A stretch of DNA of 64,000 bases from positions 157,345 through 221,344 of the forward strand of contig NZ_JAAKEG010000004.1 of the NCBI RefSeq assembly GCF_011039075.1. The letters run 5' to 3'. Source of the stretch: Adlercreutzia sp. ZJ304 (GTDB taxonomy: Bacteria; Actinomycetota; Coriobacteriia; Coriobacteriales; Eggerthellaceae). The notes beneath the pieces are model-generated. The model was given only the letters and a program-made list of their open reading frames with translations, had not been told where the DNA came from and ran no database searches. Positions 17,744 to 28,105 of the stretch are shown here, one piece after another (position 1 is the first letter of the stretch; each line of letters starts with the position of its first letter). A program made the position numbers and the translations under genes.

Positions 17744-18943
17744 CTAATTCTTGCGTTTTAGTAATGGTGAATTGTATTCATGCACACATGCATTGCTTGC
17801 AAGTTCTTCTACCCAATTCTCTAGTGGATATTCGCTTTCCGCTTGCAAAACAGCATCTATCTTTGCGTGCGTTTCAGGAGAGCGCGGCATAAACAAGGTA
17901 CAACAATCGGGAGCATCCTGAGAAGAAATCTCAAATGTGCCAAGCTGCTGTGCCTGAGCAATTATTTCCTGCTTATCTGTACCAATAAGTGGTCGCAGAA
18001 TTGGTAGATTAACAGATTGATCTGTTGCGGCTATATTATCTAGTGTCTGTGATGCAACTTGTCCCAAACTCTCGCCTGTAACAAGAGCACGTGCACCTTC
18101 TATGTGCGCTATGCGTTCTGCCGTCTTAAACATAAGACGCCTATACAGAATTACACGTAGCGGTGGCGGAGCTAATACCGATATTTCGCGCTGATAATCG
18201 CCCATAGCGCAAGTGTATATACGAGATATACATCCTGTTTTCTCTAGAACATGCGCGATGTCGTCTACGAGATACTCTGATGTGTCGCTCGTAACAGGCG
18301 CACCCGAAAAATGAACGCCTATGCAATTGGCTCCGCGACGCGCTAGGCGCCACAAAGCAACAGGTGAATCGATGCCAGATGAGAGCAGGCACACAACGCG
18401 CCCCGAACTTCCCACCGGTAAGCCGCCTATGCCAACGATACTTTTTGCATACACAAACGCGCTATTTTGTATAACCTCTACATCAACTTGCACATCGGGG
18501 GATTTCATCTTTACATGCTTGGTAGGATAAGCCTCACACAAAACCGCACCAATATCGCGGTTAATTTGCATTGAATCTATCTCGAAATCGGTATGATTGC
18601 GTCGCGCTTGTACCTTAAAGGTTTCAAATGTTTGTACCTCAGCTAAAGCATTTATAGCAGCTTGCCCAATATCATCCATATTTCGCGGGCATTTAAAACC
18701 GCAAGACGCACGCGCCACCCCGGGTATCTGCGCAATTATTTCTTCGCACGCACAGGCAATATGAAGACTTGTGCCTTCTTTAAGAAAAACGACAAGCCGT
18801 CCAGAAATTCTATGAATATCAACTACGGGAAAACCTTCAAGAAGAAACTTCAAGTTTTTAAGAAGCCTCTGCTCGAAAGACCCTCTATTCTTGCCCTTAA
18901 GCCCGATTTCGTGGTAATGAACCAGTATTACTCGCTGATACAT
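17744..18943 (-). CDS. thiI: tRNA 4-thiouridine synthase ThiI
   Basis: ThiI makes s4U8 in tRNA and can supply sulfur for thiamin. About 399 residues. HYHEIGLKGKNRGSFEQRL at the N-terminus and a THUMP domain precede a PP-loop CLLSSGIDSPVALW. The end contains APDCCTLFMPRSPETHAK, with the cysteines used by the non-rhodanese class. The C-terminal rhodanese domain of E. coli ThiI is absent, as in most Gram-positive forms. I use the ATG at 18943; a TTG at 18967 would add eight residues. It lies 29 bp after rpoZ. Confidence 0.94.
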   Translation of the reverse strand: MYQRVILVHYHEIGLKGKNRGSFEQRLLKNLKFLLEGFPVVDIHRISGRLVVFLKEGTSLHIACACEEIIAQIPGVARASCGFKCPRNMDDIGQAAINALAEVQTFETFKVQARRNHTDFEIDSMQINRDIGAVLCEAYPTKHVKMKSPDVQVDVEVIQNSAFVYAKSIVGIGGLPVGSSGRVVCLLSSGIDSPVALWRLARRGANCIGVHFSGAPVTSDTSEYLVDDIAHVLEKTGCISRIYTCAMGDYQREISVLAPPPLRVILYRRLMFKTAERIAHIEGARALVTGESLGQVASQTLDNIAATDQSVNLPILRPLIGTDKQEIIAQAQQLGTFEISSQDAPDCCTLFMPRSPETHAKIDAVLQAESEYPLENWVEELASNACVHEYNSPLLKRKN

Positions 18944-18972
18944 AATCAAAGCGCAAACTGTTCTCAATAAAA

Positions 18973-19233
18973 TTAGTGATTATGAACATCTATGCTTTCG
19001 GGATTATACGACACATCATGGCGTGCTATTTCATTAAACGCCATTGTAAGCGGCTTTGTGTCGGCAGCACGAGCAATTTCAACTGCTGTTTGCAATGCAA
19101 TAGCGCGATCTCGCTGACCACGCATCATGTCGTTAATATCATGTGCACGTTTAGAAGCTAGTGTGCACAGCAAAAAACGATCATTATCAGCCTCTTCAAG
19201 CAGAATGTCGATAGGTGGTTCGATTATGCTCAT
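18973..19233 (-). CDS. rpoZ: RNA polymerase omega subunit
   Basis: Omega assists assembly of the beta' subunit. The 86 residues have the Gram-positive/actinobacterial signature: EPPIDILLEEADNDRFLLC, ASKRAHDINDM and KPLTMAFNEIA. The gmk-rpoZ order, with a 19-bp gap, is conserved across bacteria. It is followed by thiI rather than the usual coaBC/metK. Confidence 0.95.
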   Translation of the reverse strand: MSIIEPPIDILLEEADNDRFLLCTLASKRAHDINDMMRGQRDRAIALQTAVEIARAADTKPLTMAFNEIARHDVSYNPESIDVHNH

Positions 19234-19252
19234 ATGTCTTCTTGCCTCAAAT

Positions 19253-19813
19253 CTAATCTGTCAAACCGGTCACATAATCCGCAAGCTCTTTCGCTGCGGT
19301 ATCAAGGTCATCATTCACAAGCAATTTATCATACTCTAATTTGCGCGAAAGCTCCAGTTTTGCGGTTTCCATTCTAGCTCGAATGGATGCTTCGCTATTA
19401 GTTCCCCTACCCCTTAGGCGCTCTTCGAGTATGGAAAGAGATGGTGGCTCTACAAATACCATTTTACATTCAGGCATACGCTTTTTTACAGCTGCAGCAC
19501 CTTGTACTTCTATTTCTAAAATTACCTCATCGCCTGCATCAATATGTTCAAGAACAGAACCCATAGGTGTGCCGTACAAATTTGAGTCGTATTCAGCCCA
19601 TTCCAAAAAGCGATCTTGCTCTATTGCTTTCTCAAAAGCTTCGCGCGACATAAAAAAGTATTCGCGACCATTACGTTCTCCTTGGCGCGGCGGGCGCGTT
19701 GTTGCAGACACAGAAATCCATGTATTTGCTACATCTTGAATTAAACGCTTTACCAGCGTGCCTTTCCCTGCCCCAGAAGGTCCGGATATAACTATTAGAT
19801 GACCTCTGCTCAT
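19253..19813 (-). CDS. gmk: Guanylate kinase
   Basis: Phosphorylates GMP to GDP. The 186 residues open MSRGHLIVISGPSGAGKGTL (P-loop GPSGAGKG), followed by SATTRPPRQGERNGREYFF (GMP-binding loop), YGTPMGSV and VFVEPPS with the RLRGRGT lid. The length is typical. It lies 21 bp after pyrF in the same direction, so the pyrimidine operon probably reads through into gmk-rpoZ. Confidence 0.97.
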   Translation of the reverse strand: MSRGHLIVISGPSGAGKGTLVKRLIQDVANTWISVSATTRPPRQGERNGREYFFMSREAFEKAIEQDRFLEWAEYDSNLYGTPMGSVLEHIDAGDEVILEIEVQGAAAVKKRMPECKMVFVEPPSLSILEERLRGRGTNSEASIRARMETAKLELSRKLEYDKLLVNDDLDTAAKELADYVTGLTD

Positions 19814-19834
19814 AGTTGCAGCCTTTTAGTTTCG

Positions 19835-20563
19835 CTAGTTTAATTCTTCTGCTATGCGGCAGAAGGCTGCTATCGGATCGTCAGCATCTGTAATTGGACG
19901 ACCTATCACAATGTGCGAAGCACCATTATCGAATGCTTGTGAAGGTGTTGCTACACGGCTTTGATCGCCAAGTGCAGAACCAGCGGGACGCACGCCCGGA
20001 CACACAATATAGGCATTCTCTCCCATTTTCGCACGAAGGGCAGCGGCTTCTATAGGTGAAGCAACAACACCCGATATCCCAGCATCTACTGCAAGATCGG
20101 CCAGAGCGAGAACCTGATCTTGCATAGGACGTGCAACTCCACATTGGTTAAGCGTAGTCTCATCCATTGACGTTAATACCGTAATGCCAAGCGTTACAGG
20201 TACGCTTCTTCCAATATTGCTAGCACCAGCTATTGCCCCACGCTGCGCGGCTTCCATCATAGGGACACCGCCGGATGTATGCATAGTTAGCATATCCGCA
20301 CCCGATTCCGCCGCCGATCTGGCAGCGCCTTCAACTTGATGCGGAATATCATGGAATTTTAGATCTAAGAATACTTTATAACCGCGTTGTTTCAGCATTT
20401 TGATTAGGTCGGTACCATACGCATAATATAGCGTCATACCAATCTTTACCCAAGAAGCAACACCAGCTAATTCATAAGCAATTGCAATCGCTTTATCAGC
20501 TTCACAGTCGAGCGCGACAATAACTCTATCTTTGCGAGATTCTTCATTGAAATGATTTAGCAT
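19835..20563 (-). CDS. pyrF: Orotidine 5'-phosphate decarboxylase
   Basis: Last step of de novo UMP synthesis. The 242 residues show VIVALDC, VKIGMTLYYAYG and the catalytic DLKFHDIPHQV (Lys and Asp of the D-K-D tetrad), with PGVRPAG and the phosphate-binding HIVIGRPIT at the C-terminus. The ATG overlaps the pyrD stop by 7 bp, so the two are coupled. The final residues are typical of group I enzymes. Confidence 0.97.
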   Translation of the reverse strand: MLNHFNEESRKDRVIVALDCEADKAIAIAYELAGVASWVKIGMTLYYAYGTDLIKMLKQRGYKVFLDLKFHDIPHQVEGAARSAAESGADMLTMHTSGGVPMMEAAQRGAIAGASNIGRSVPVTLGITVLTSMDETTLNQCGVARPMQDQVLALADLAVDAGISGVVASPIEAAALRAKMGENAYIVCPGVRPAGSALGDQSRVATPSQAFDNGASHIVIGRPITDADDPIAAFCRIAEELN

Positions 20564-21465
20564 TCCAGTGCTCCTATCAATTCGTTTACGTCTTTTACGC
20601 CATACATCTCACAATAATGCCTGATACCATCTACAACATCGGCGCTAGCGTGCGGATTTGTAAAGTTCGCAGTACCTACTGCTACAGCTGTAGCGCCTGC
20701 AAGCATAAATTCAACAGCATCTTCACCGGTACATATGCCACCCATTCCAAGTATGGGAACAGATACGGCATGCGAACATTCCCAAACCATACGAAGCGCT
20801 ACAGGTTTTACTGCAGGTCCTGATAAACCACCCACTACGCGTGCAAGTTTAGGCTTTCGTGTGCGGGCATCTATTGCCATGCCTAAAAGAGTATTGATAA
20901 GCGAAATGGCATTAGCTCCAGATGCTTCTGCTGCTTTAGCGATTTCTGTTATGTCGCCAACGTTAGGTGTTAGCTTCACAATTAACGGACGCGACGTAGC
21001 GCACCTACACTTTTGAACTACTTGTCCGACAGAGACTGGGCTGCACCCCATTGTCATGCCGCCTGCATCTACATTAGGGCAAGATACATTCACTTCGTAA
21101 GCATCTACAGGATGCGGCTCTAAAGCCTCTATAACTTGGACATATTCATCGATGCTGTGCCCGGATACGTTAACAATTACACTTGCACCTTTAGCTTTTA
21201 ACCAAGGTATTTCATTTTGTATTAAATGGTTTACTCCGGGATTTTGCAATCCTATAGAATTCAGCATGCCAGAAGGTGTTTCGGCGATACGCGGACTAGC
21301 GTTGCCTTCCCACCCGTTCAGAGAAACTCCTTTAGTAGTTACAGCACCAAGAGCCGCCACATCTATAAAGTCGGAATATTCAAGCCCGGCAGCAAAAGTA
21401 CCAGAAGCTGTGGTTACAGGGTTTTTCATGTGTAACCCGCCTAAATTGACGCTCATGTTTACCAT
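20557..21465 (-). CDS. pyrD: Dihydroorotate dehydrogenase, class 1B catalytic subunit
   Basis: Oxidises dihydroorotate to orotate. About 302 residues with VNLGGLHMKNPVTTASGTF, LQNPGVNHLI, VNVSCPNVDAGG (active-site Cys of class 1), KLTPNVGDITEIA, NTLLGMAID and GMGGICTGEDAVEFMLAGAT. The start at the ATG 21465 has AGGAG at a 5-nt spacing and overlaps the pyrK stop. Together with PyrK it should form the heterotetrameric NAD-dependent enzyme. Confidence 0.97.
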   Translation of the reverse strand: MVNMSVNLGGLHMKNPVTTASGTFAAGLEYSDFIDVAALGAVTTKGVSLNGWEGNASPRIAETPSGMLNSIGLQNPGVNHLIQNEIPWLKAKGASVIVNVSGHSIDEYVQVIEALEPHPVDAYEVNVSCPNVDAGGMTMGCSPVSVGQVVQKCRCATSRPLIVKLTPNVGDITEIAKAAEASGANAISLINTLLGMAIDARTRKPKLARVVGGLSGPAVKPVALRMVWECSHAVSVPILGMGGICTGEDAVEFMLAGATAVAVGTANFTNPHASADVVDGIRHYCEMYGVKDVNELIGALEC

Positions 21466-22262
21466 AGTAGCTCCTGCGCATCGAATACTGGACCATCCAC
21501 ACAAGCACGCTTTTTGCCATCTTTAGTATCAACTACACACGAAAGACAAGCCCCAACACCGCAAGCCATACGGCGCTCAAGCGAAACTTCGCAACGCACG
21601 TTAGCAGTGTGCGCCAAATTAGCAACTATTTTCATCATAGGCTCTGGACCACATGTAGCTACATAATCGTAAGGAGCATCAGAATCTGCAGCGCATTGCA
21701 GGGCATCTTGAGCAATGGATGTACAGAACCCAGAAATTCCGTAACTACCATCATCGGTTGCGCACAGCACGCGAAGTTTAGGCATAGCAAGTTCATTGTA
21801 TCTATCTAGGCATACTAAACTATTTGAAGAACCCGCACCCAAAGCGACATCAACTTGAACTCCGCTTTTACATAGCGCAACACAGAGCATGTAGAGAGGA
21901 GCAGCTCCTACTCCACCACCAACAAGCAAAGCTTTATGAATATCGTCTGACAGCGTCCACCCATGCCCTATAGGCGAAATCATAGGTGCTTTATCGCCCG
22001 CTTGCCAAAACGTCATCTCGCGCGTACCGCTGCCAACAACCTGATACAAAATGTCAATCATTCCATTTTCAGGATTTGCCGCATAAATAGAGAATGGTCG
22101 CCTGAGCACATGTGCTGGGTTTGTAGATATCTGCATATGTACAAATTGACCGGGAAGTATCTTACTAGCTGTTTTAGGTGCAAGCATACTTAAAAGATAA
22201 AGATTGGGACCAACTTGTAAGTTCTGCTTGACCTCGCCCATTTCATCAAATAATCCGCTCAA
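21459..22262 (-). CDS. pyrK: Dihydroorotate dehydrogenase electron-transfer subunit PyrK
   Basis: FAD and 2Fe-2S subunit that passes electrons from PyrD to NAD+. The 267 residues show HVLRRPFSIY (FAD-binding RxxS), VGGGVGAAPLYMLC (NAD-binding), ATCGPEPMMK, and a C-terminal iron-sulfur motif with CGVGACLSCVV and a fourth cysteine in KRACVDGPVF. The start is a TTG at 22262 (GGAG about 10 nt upstream) or an ATG at 22241. It lies 6 bp after carB and overlaps pyrD. Confidence 0.95.
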   Translation of the reverse strand: MSGLFDEMGEVKQNLQVGPNLYLLSMLAPKTASKILPGQFVHMQISTNPAHVLRRPFSIYAANPENGMIDILYQVVGSGTREMTFWQAGDKAPMISPIGHGWTLSDDIHKALLVGGGVGAAPLYMLCVALCKSGVQVDVALGAGSSNSLVCLDRYNELAMPKLRVLCATDDGSYGISGFCTSIAQDALQCAADSDAPYDYVATCGPEPMMKIVANLAHTANVRCEVSLERRMACGVGACLSCVVDTKDGKKRACVDGPVFDAQELLW

Positions 22263-22268
22263 GGTGCA

Positions 22269-25200
22269 TCATCTCCATCTAGGTAGATCTTGCAAACACA
22301 CCGCTTCAAAGTTGCTTTCTGAAGCCACTTCCATACCTGCTACAAAAGCCTGCGCCGCTGCTAAAGTAGTAACACATGTTATGCCATGACGCACAGCTGC
22401 TGCTCGCAGTTCGTATCCATCACCTCGCGTAGCAGAACCCATTGGAGTATTTATAATAATAGAAATCTCTCCTGCAGCAATGGATGCCGTTATATCGCTT
22501 GAGCCTTCGTAAATCTTGCCAACTTCTTCGCATTCTACACCAGCAGCCCGCAATGCACGCGCTGTTCCCTGTGTTGCTAAAATTTCAAAGCCAAGACGCT
22601 TAATATTTCTAGCTATGGGTAGCACGTTTCTCTTATCGCGGTCATTTACAGAAATAAACGCTTTACCACCTTTGGGCATTTCGTAATCTATAGCAAGTTG
22701 AGTTTTCATATAAGCAAGTGGGAAATTGCGTGCAACTCCCATAACTTCGCCGGTAGAGCGCATTTCCGGTCCAAGTACCACATCTGATCCGGGGAATCTG
22801 CCCCAAGGCATAACAGCCTCTTTCACACAGAAATGATCTAAAAGCCGCGTATCGGGTGGAAGATTCATATCGACTAACTTTTCACCAGACATAACGCACG
22901 CTGCCACCTTAGCAAGCGGTACTCCGGTTGCTTTCGAAACAAACGGCACTGTACGGCTGGCACGCGGGTTTGCTTCTATCACATATACTATGCCATCTTT
23001 TATGGCGAATTGAATATTCAGAAGTCCAATTACGCCCAATTCGAGCGCAAGCATACGCGCTATATCGCGCAAGCGCTGCTGAATAGCTTCCGGCAATGCA
23101 AATGGCGGAATGCAGCACGCAGAATCGCCCGAATGAATACCCGCCATTTCGATATGTTCTAAAATGCCACCGATGTACACCGTTTCGCCATCGCAAACTG
23201 CATCTAAGTCTAATTCTACTGCTCCCTCTAAGAAGCGGTCTAAATACACAGGATGATCTGGAGATATTCGCGCGGCTTCACCCATGTATTTCTCAAGCTG
23301 CACACCATCATAGACAATAGCCATGCCTCTGCCACCAAGCACATAACTTGGGCGCACAAGCAGCGGAAAGCCAATTTTATCTGCCACCTGCACAGCCTGC
23401 TGGTAAGTATGAGCCATGCCGGCGGGCGGATAAGATATCGCCAATCTATCCAAAAGCGCTGCAAATCTATCGCGATCCTCTGCAAGATCGATCGAATCGG
23501 GAGATGTTCCCATTATGGGAATGCCTGCATCCTGAAGACGGCGTGCCAATTTCAGTGGCGTTTGTCCACCTAAAGTAACTATTACGCCGCTTGCGTGTTC
23601 AACATCTGCTATATCCATTACATCTTCAAATGTTAGTGGCTCGAAATACAGCTTGTCAGAAGTGTCGTAATCGGTGGAAACGGTTTCGGGGTTACAGTTA
23701 ACCATTATTGTTTCAAATCCACGTTCCGCAAGCGCATAGCTAGCATGAACGCAACAATAATCAAATTCGATACCTTGACCTATTCTGTTTGGTCCTGCCC
23801 CTAAAATGATAACTAGCGGCTTATTGGAAGTGCTTATTTCGCTTTCACTTGCACCGTAAGTTTTATAGAAATAATCGGTGCTGGATTCAAATTCGGCAGC
23901 GCATGTATCTATCGCCTTAAAGGCAGGTATTACCCCTAGCGCTTTACGTGTTGCGCGAACCTCTGCTTCACTTGCATGTGTGGCGCGCGCTATTTCAACA
24001 TCAGAAATACCGTATTGTTTAAGCAAGCGCATTGCATCCGCATCTAGTTCATCTAGGCGCATATTTTCCAAATTACGCCCAATGGTCGCCATATCAGCCA
24101 TGCGCTGTACAAAGAATGAATCTATACGAGTTATCTCGCAAATATCGGAAGATGACATGCCTGCCCAAAGCGCATCCATAATATGGAAAATGCGCTCTGG
24201 AGTAGGACGACTTATCAATTCACGCAATTCATCAAGATCTGAAATATTGCCAGAAGATAGCGCCCCCGCGCGTCCATTTTCGAGCGAGCGCATTGCTTTT
24301 CCAAACGCTTCCTCAAATGTACGCCCAACGGCCATAACCTCTCCAACAGCCTTCATCCTTGTAGATAAAGTATCGTCAGAACCTTGGAATTTTTCAAAAG
24401 CAAAACGCGGAACTTTCACCACACAATAGTCTATAGCGGGCTCAAAGCATGCCGGTGTTACTTTTGTTATATCGTTTGATATTTCATCTAAGGTGTAACC
24501 CACAGCAAGCTTTGCCGCCACCTTCGCTATAGGAAAACCAGTAGCTTTTGAAGCTAGCGCCGAAGAACGAGATACGCGCGGGTTCATCTCTATTACAATC
24601 ATGCGACCGTTTTGCGGGTTTACGGCAAACTGCACATTACTGCCGCCAGTTTCCACCCCTATGCGTTCTAGAATTGCCAGAGAAGCTACACGCATGCGTT
24701 GGTATTCAATATCGGTTAAAGTTTGCGCCGGCGCAACGGTTATTGAATCGCCCGTATGGACACCCATTGGGTCTAGGTTTTCTATGGAGCACACAATAAT
24801 GCCGTTTCCGGCGCTATCGCGAATAACCTCCATCTCGTATTCTTTCCAACCCTCAATAGATTCTTCAACCAAAACCTCAGATGTTACCGATAACTCTAAA
24901 CCCTGAGAAACTATGCGCGTTAATTCTTCTTCGTTATGAGCTATGCCACCACCAGCGCCGCCCAGTGTAAATGAAGGTCGCAGTACAACAGGAAAGCCAA
25001 TTTGCGCCACAATCTTTTTTGCATCCTCAACAGAGTATGCATAACCACTACGCGCTGTTTCAATTCCGAGTTCAGCCATGCATTCGTTGAAGACCTTGCG
25101 ATCTTCACCGCGCTGAATAGCAGCCAAATCGCACCCGATCATTTTTACGCCGAACTCATCCAAAATACCCTTTTCAGCAAGTTCAACTGCGGCATTTAGC

Positions 25201-25484
25201 GCAGTTTGACCACCTAAGGTTGGAAGCAGCGCATCGGGGCGTTCTTTCTTAATAATGTCGCGAATTGCATCAGCAGTAATAGGTTCAATATATGTTCTGT
25301 CAGCCAATTCGGGGTCGGTCATAATGGTGGCTGGGTTCGAATTAACAAGCACAACCTTGTAGCCATCTTGCGAAAGAACTTTGCACGCCTGCGCACCTGA
25401 ATAGTCAAATTCGCATGCTTGACCTATAACAATCGGACCGCTTCCTATTACTAAAATGGTTTCTATATCATTACGCCTTGGCAT
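22269..25484 (-). CDS. carB: Carbamoyl-phosphate synthase large chain
   Basis: Makes carbamoyl phosphate from bicarbonate, glutamine-derived ammonia and two ATP. About 1071 residues with two homologous ATP-grasp halves: [20 protein letters not shown] and [13 protein letters not shown] in the first, [20 protein letters not shown] and [12 protein letters not shown] in the second. A C-terminal MGS-like allosteric domain ([18 protein letters not shown] onward) follows. The ATG at 25484 has AAGGAGG six nt upstream, inside carA, and overlaps the carA stop by 14 bp. Confidence 0.98.
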   Translation of the reverse strand: MPRRNDIETILVIGSGPIVIGQACEFDYSGAQACKVLSQDGYKVVLVNSNPATIMTDPELADRTYIEPITADAIRDIIKKERPDALLPTLGGQTALNAAVELAEKGILDEFGVKMIGCDLAAIQRGEDRKVFNECMAELGIETARSGYAYSVEDAKKIVAQIGFPVVLRPSFTLGGAGGGIAHNEEELTRIVSQGLELSVTSEVLVEESIEGWKEYEMEVIRDSAGNGIIVCSIENLDPMGVHTGDSITVAPAQTLTDIEYQRMRVASLAILERIGVETGGSNVQFAVNPQNGRMIVIEMNPRVSRSSALASKATGFPIAKVAAKLAVGYTLDEISNDITKVTPACFEPAIDYCVVKVPRFAFEKFQGSDDTLSTRMKAVGEVMAVGRTFEEAFGKAMRSLENGRAGALSSGNISDLDELRELISRPTPERIFHIMDALWAGMSSSDICEITRIDSFFVQRMADMATIGRNLENMRLDELDADAMRLLKQYGISDVEIARATHASEAEVRATRKALGVIPAFKAIDTCAAEFESSTDYFYKTYGASESEISTSNKPLVIILGAGPNRIGQGIEFDYCCVHASYALAERGFETIMVNCNPETVSTDYDTSDKLYFEPLTFEDVMDIADVEHASGVIVTLGGQTPLKLARRLQDAGIPIMGTSPDSIDLAEDRDRFAALLDRLAISYPPAGMAHTYQQAVQVADKIGFPLLVRPSYVLGGRGMAIVYDGVQLEKYMGEAARISPDHPVYLDRFLEGAVELDLDAVCDGETVYIGGILEHIEMAGIHSGDSACCIPPFALPEAIQQRLRDIARMLALELGVIGLLNIQFAIKDGIVYVIEANPRASRTVPFVSKATGVPLAKVAACVMSGEKLVDMNLPPDTRLLDHFCVKEAVMPWGRFPGSDVVLGPEMRSTGEVMGVARNFPLAYMKTQLAIDYEMPKGGKAFISVNDRDKRNVLPIARNIKRLGFEILATQGTARALRAAGVECEEVGKIYEGSSDITASIAAGEISIIINTPMGSATRGDGYELRAAAVRHGITCVTTLAAAQAFVAGMEVASESNFEAVCLQDLPRWR

Positions 25485-26820
25485 TAGCGGCCTCCTTGCA
25501 AGCAAACTTCCATCCCTGCAAACGATCGTGGGCTATATCAATATTCAGATAGTCTGAATCTCCTGCCATAAGACGCATAAATGCCGTAAATAGATAATGC
25601 GAATCGGTAGGACCCGGAGAGGCTTCCGGGTGATATTGCACACTGAAAGCCGGAATATCTAAAAACTCCATTCCCTCAGGCGTGCCATCGTTTAAGTTCA
25701 CATGGGTTAAGCGAATGCGTCCATAGCGTTCATTTTTTACAACGGGTGCTACACCCAATGCAGCCCACTTGCGCAAATCGTCGAAGTGCTGCGCATGCCC
25801 TGCTGATTGTTCTGGAATAATTTCACCTAAACTTTGAAAGACTTGCCCGAACCCATGATTTTGAGCAGTTATTTCCACGCGAGAGCTAAGTAGATTGACC
25901 ACAGGATGATTGCCACCTCTATGACCATATTTCAGCTTTTCTATTTTAGCTCCAGCTGCTTTCGACAACATTTGGTGCCCCAAACATATTCCAAAAATTG
26001 GTACTTTACCCATAAGTTTTGCCACTTGATCATATGTTTGTTGAACCGCCTCCGGATCTCCCGGACCATTCGATAGAAATACACCATCAGGTTGCATATT
26101 TAAAACATCTTGCGCCGGTGTATTCCATGGAACTGCACCAACTTCACATCCTGCCAATGTTAATGAATGCAATATTGAATCTTTAGCTCCGCAATCGTAT
26201 GCAATTACTTTGAATTGACGCGGCTGCGCTTCGCTCAAAGCGAATGTGTGATTTGTCGGCACATGTGGAGCCGCGCGCATAGCATCGCAAGAGACACTGG
26301 CAACCAAGTTTTCGCCCACAATGCTTTTTTGAGAGCGCACTTTATTAAGCAGACTTTCAACATTCAAGTCTTCTGTAGAAATACCACCACGCATAGCTCC
26401 AGATTCGCGAATGCGTCTTACAAGCGCTCTTGTATCTATGCCTTCAATTGCTACCACACCATGTTCTGCCAAATAATCGGGCAAACTAACTACACTTCGC
26501 CAACTAGAGGGCGTGCTGCACATATCATATACAACCAGTCCGCGCAATGCGGGCGTATCGCGCTGTACATCCTGCACGTCAACGCCATAGTTTCCTATTT
26601 GCGGATAAGTCATGGTTATTATTTGACCCGCATAAGAAGGGTCGGTTATAACTTCTAAATAACCTTCAACAGAGGTGTTAAAACACACCTCCCCAAAAAC
26701 CTCTCCTTTAGTACCACACGAAAATCCAGAAAATGCGCTGCCATCTTCTAGCACCAACAGTGCCGGGCACCTTGTAGCTTTAGAGGTGCCCGACAATAAT
26801 GCTTCACTAGCTTTACTCAA
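25471..26820 (-). CDS. carA: Carbamoyl-phosphate synthase small chain, enlarged
   Basis: Glutaminase subunit supplying ammonia to CarB. The N-terminal domain ([40 protein letters not shown]) and class I GATase ([16 protein letters not shown] with catalytic Cys, [22 protein letters not shown]) are complete. At 449 residues it is longer than the usual 360-380. About 34 extra residues lie in the GATase between AQNHGF and THVNLNDGT (47 residues there, 13 in E. coli), and a tail of about 25 follows the domain. The start is a TTG at 26820 next to the pyrC stop, and this start is uncertain. Confidence 0.96.
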   Translation of the reverse strand: MSKASEALLSGTSKATRCPALLVLEDGSAFSGFSCGTKGEVFGEVCFNTSVEGYLEVITDPSYAGQIITMTYPQIGNYGVDVQDVQRDTPALRGLVVYDMCSTPSSWRSVVSLPDYLAEHGVVAIEGIDTRALVRRIRESGAMRGGISTEDLNVESLLNKVRSQKSIVGENLVASVSCDAMRAAPHVPTNHTFALSEAQPRQFKVIAYDCGAKDSILHSLTLAGCEVGAVPWNTPAQDVLNMQPDGVFLSNGPGDPEAVQQTYDQVAKLMGKVPIFGICLGHQMLSKAAGAKIEKLKYGHRGGNHPVVNLLSSRVEITAQNHGFGQVFQSLGEIIPEQSAGHAQHFDDLRKWAALGVAPVVKNERYGRIRLTHVNLNDGTPEGMEFLDIPAFSVQYHPEASPGPTDSHYLFTAFMRLMAGDSDYLNIDIAHDRLQGWKFACKEAANAKA

Positions 26821-28105
26821 CTATCTTCCCATCACGCAATGTTGCATAGCCGCCAACATATACATCGGTGGCACACCCTACTAAATCAAACCCTAAGAAA
26901 CCTGAATTACCGGCTTTTGAATAGAAATTATCGCGAGATACATTCCACTTTTTATCGGGATCAATCACTGTGAAGTCGGCAATGCTTCCTGCTTCTATAC
27001 GCACAGGGTCTTCGCGCAATATAGCACGCGGCGCTATTGCCATAAGTTCAATCATGCGCGCGTAATCTATTACGCCGCTATTCACCAAATTTGTAAGCAC
27101 CAAGCCAAGTGATGTTTCAAGTCCAATCATTCCGAAAGGCGAAAGCTCAAATTCTCTATCTTTTTCCCAATCGGTATGTGGAGCATGGTCGGTAACTATG
27201 GCATCAATGGTTCCGTCTGCAACACCTTCAATTAGCGCTTTAGCATCAGCTTTAGTGCGCAGCGGCGGATTTACTTTAAGGGAAGTGGGGTATGTATCGT
27301 CAATATCATCTTCTGTTAAGAACATGTGATGTGGCGTAACTTCGCAAGTAACAGGTAGCCCCTCCGCTTTAGCTGCTCTTACCATTTCGACACCGCGAGC
27401 AGTAGTTATATGCTGAATATGAAGCGGGCAACCAGTTAATCTACAAAGAGCTATGTCGCGTGCAATTTCTAGCTCTTCGCCCTCTGCTGGCCAGCCAAAC
27501 ATGCCAAGGCGAGTAGATGCCACGCCTTCATTTACCTGGCCTTCGCCCACAAGGGAGTTATCTTGACAGTGCACCATAACCACGCGGTCAAACTGAGAAG
27601 CGTAATCTAGTACGCGGCGCATCATACCGCTGTCTTGCACACCGTGCCCGTCATCGGTAAATGCTTTTGCACCGTGCGCTATCATATCGCCCATCTCGGA
27701 CAATACTTCGCCTTCAAGATTTTTAGTGCATGCCCCAGAAACAATAACGCGGCATTTACCTACTTGCGTTGCACGCGCTTTCACATACTCTACGCCGACA
27801 GCATTATCTATTACTGGATTAGTGTTGGGCATAGCGCATACTGCCGTGAAACCACCGTGCGCCGCCGCCCTAGTGCCGCTTGCTATATCTTCTTTTTGTT
27901 CGAAACCCGGCTCGCGTAAATGCACATGCATGTCTACAAGCCCCGGCACCAAAATCTTTCCGCTAAGGTCTACCTCTTCACCTTTTTCCATAGAAAGATT
28001 TTTGCCTACTTCAACAATGCGTCCGTCGCGCACAAGTAAATCGATTACCTCGTCAAGTTCTACCTGCGGGTCGATTACGCGCGCATTTTTAAGCATCAAT
28101 GCCAT
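26813..28105 (-). CDS. pyrC: Dihydroorotase
   Basis: Cyclises carbamoyl aspartate to dihydroorotate. About 430 residues, the class I (PyrC/allantoinase-like) size. Metal motif DMHVHLREPGFEQKED, then GGFTAVCAMPNTNP, CEVTPHHMFLTEDD and TDHAPHTDWEK, ending ADFTVIDPDKKW. The ATG at 28105 has GGAGG eight nt upstream and overlaps the pyrB stop. The 3' end touches carA. Confidence 0.97.
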   Translation of the reverse strand: MALMLKNARVIDPQVELDEVIDLLVRDGRIVEVGKNLSMEKGEEVDLSGKILVPGLVDMHVHLREPGFEQKEDIASGTRAAAHGGFTAVCAMPNTNPVIDNAVGVEYVKARATQVGKCRVIVSGACTKNLEGEVLSEMGDMIAHGAKAFTDDGHGVQDSGMMRRVLDYASQFDRVVMVHCQDNSLVGEGQVNEGVASTRLGMFGWPAEGEELEIARDIALCRLTGCPLHIQHITTARGVEMVRAAKAEGLPVTCEVTPHHMFLTEDDIDDTYPTSLKVNPPLRTKADAKALIEGVADGTIDAIVTDHAPHTDWEKDREFELSPFGMIGLETSLGLVLTNLVNSGVIDYARMIELMAIAPRAILREDPVRIEAGSIADFTVIDPDKKWNVSRDNFYSKAGNSGFLGFDLVGCATDVYVGGYATLRDGKIVE

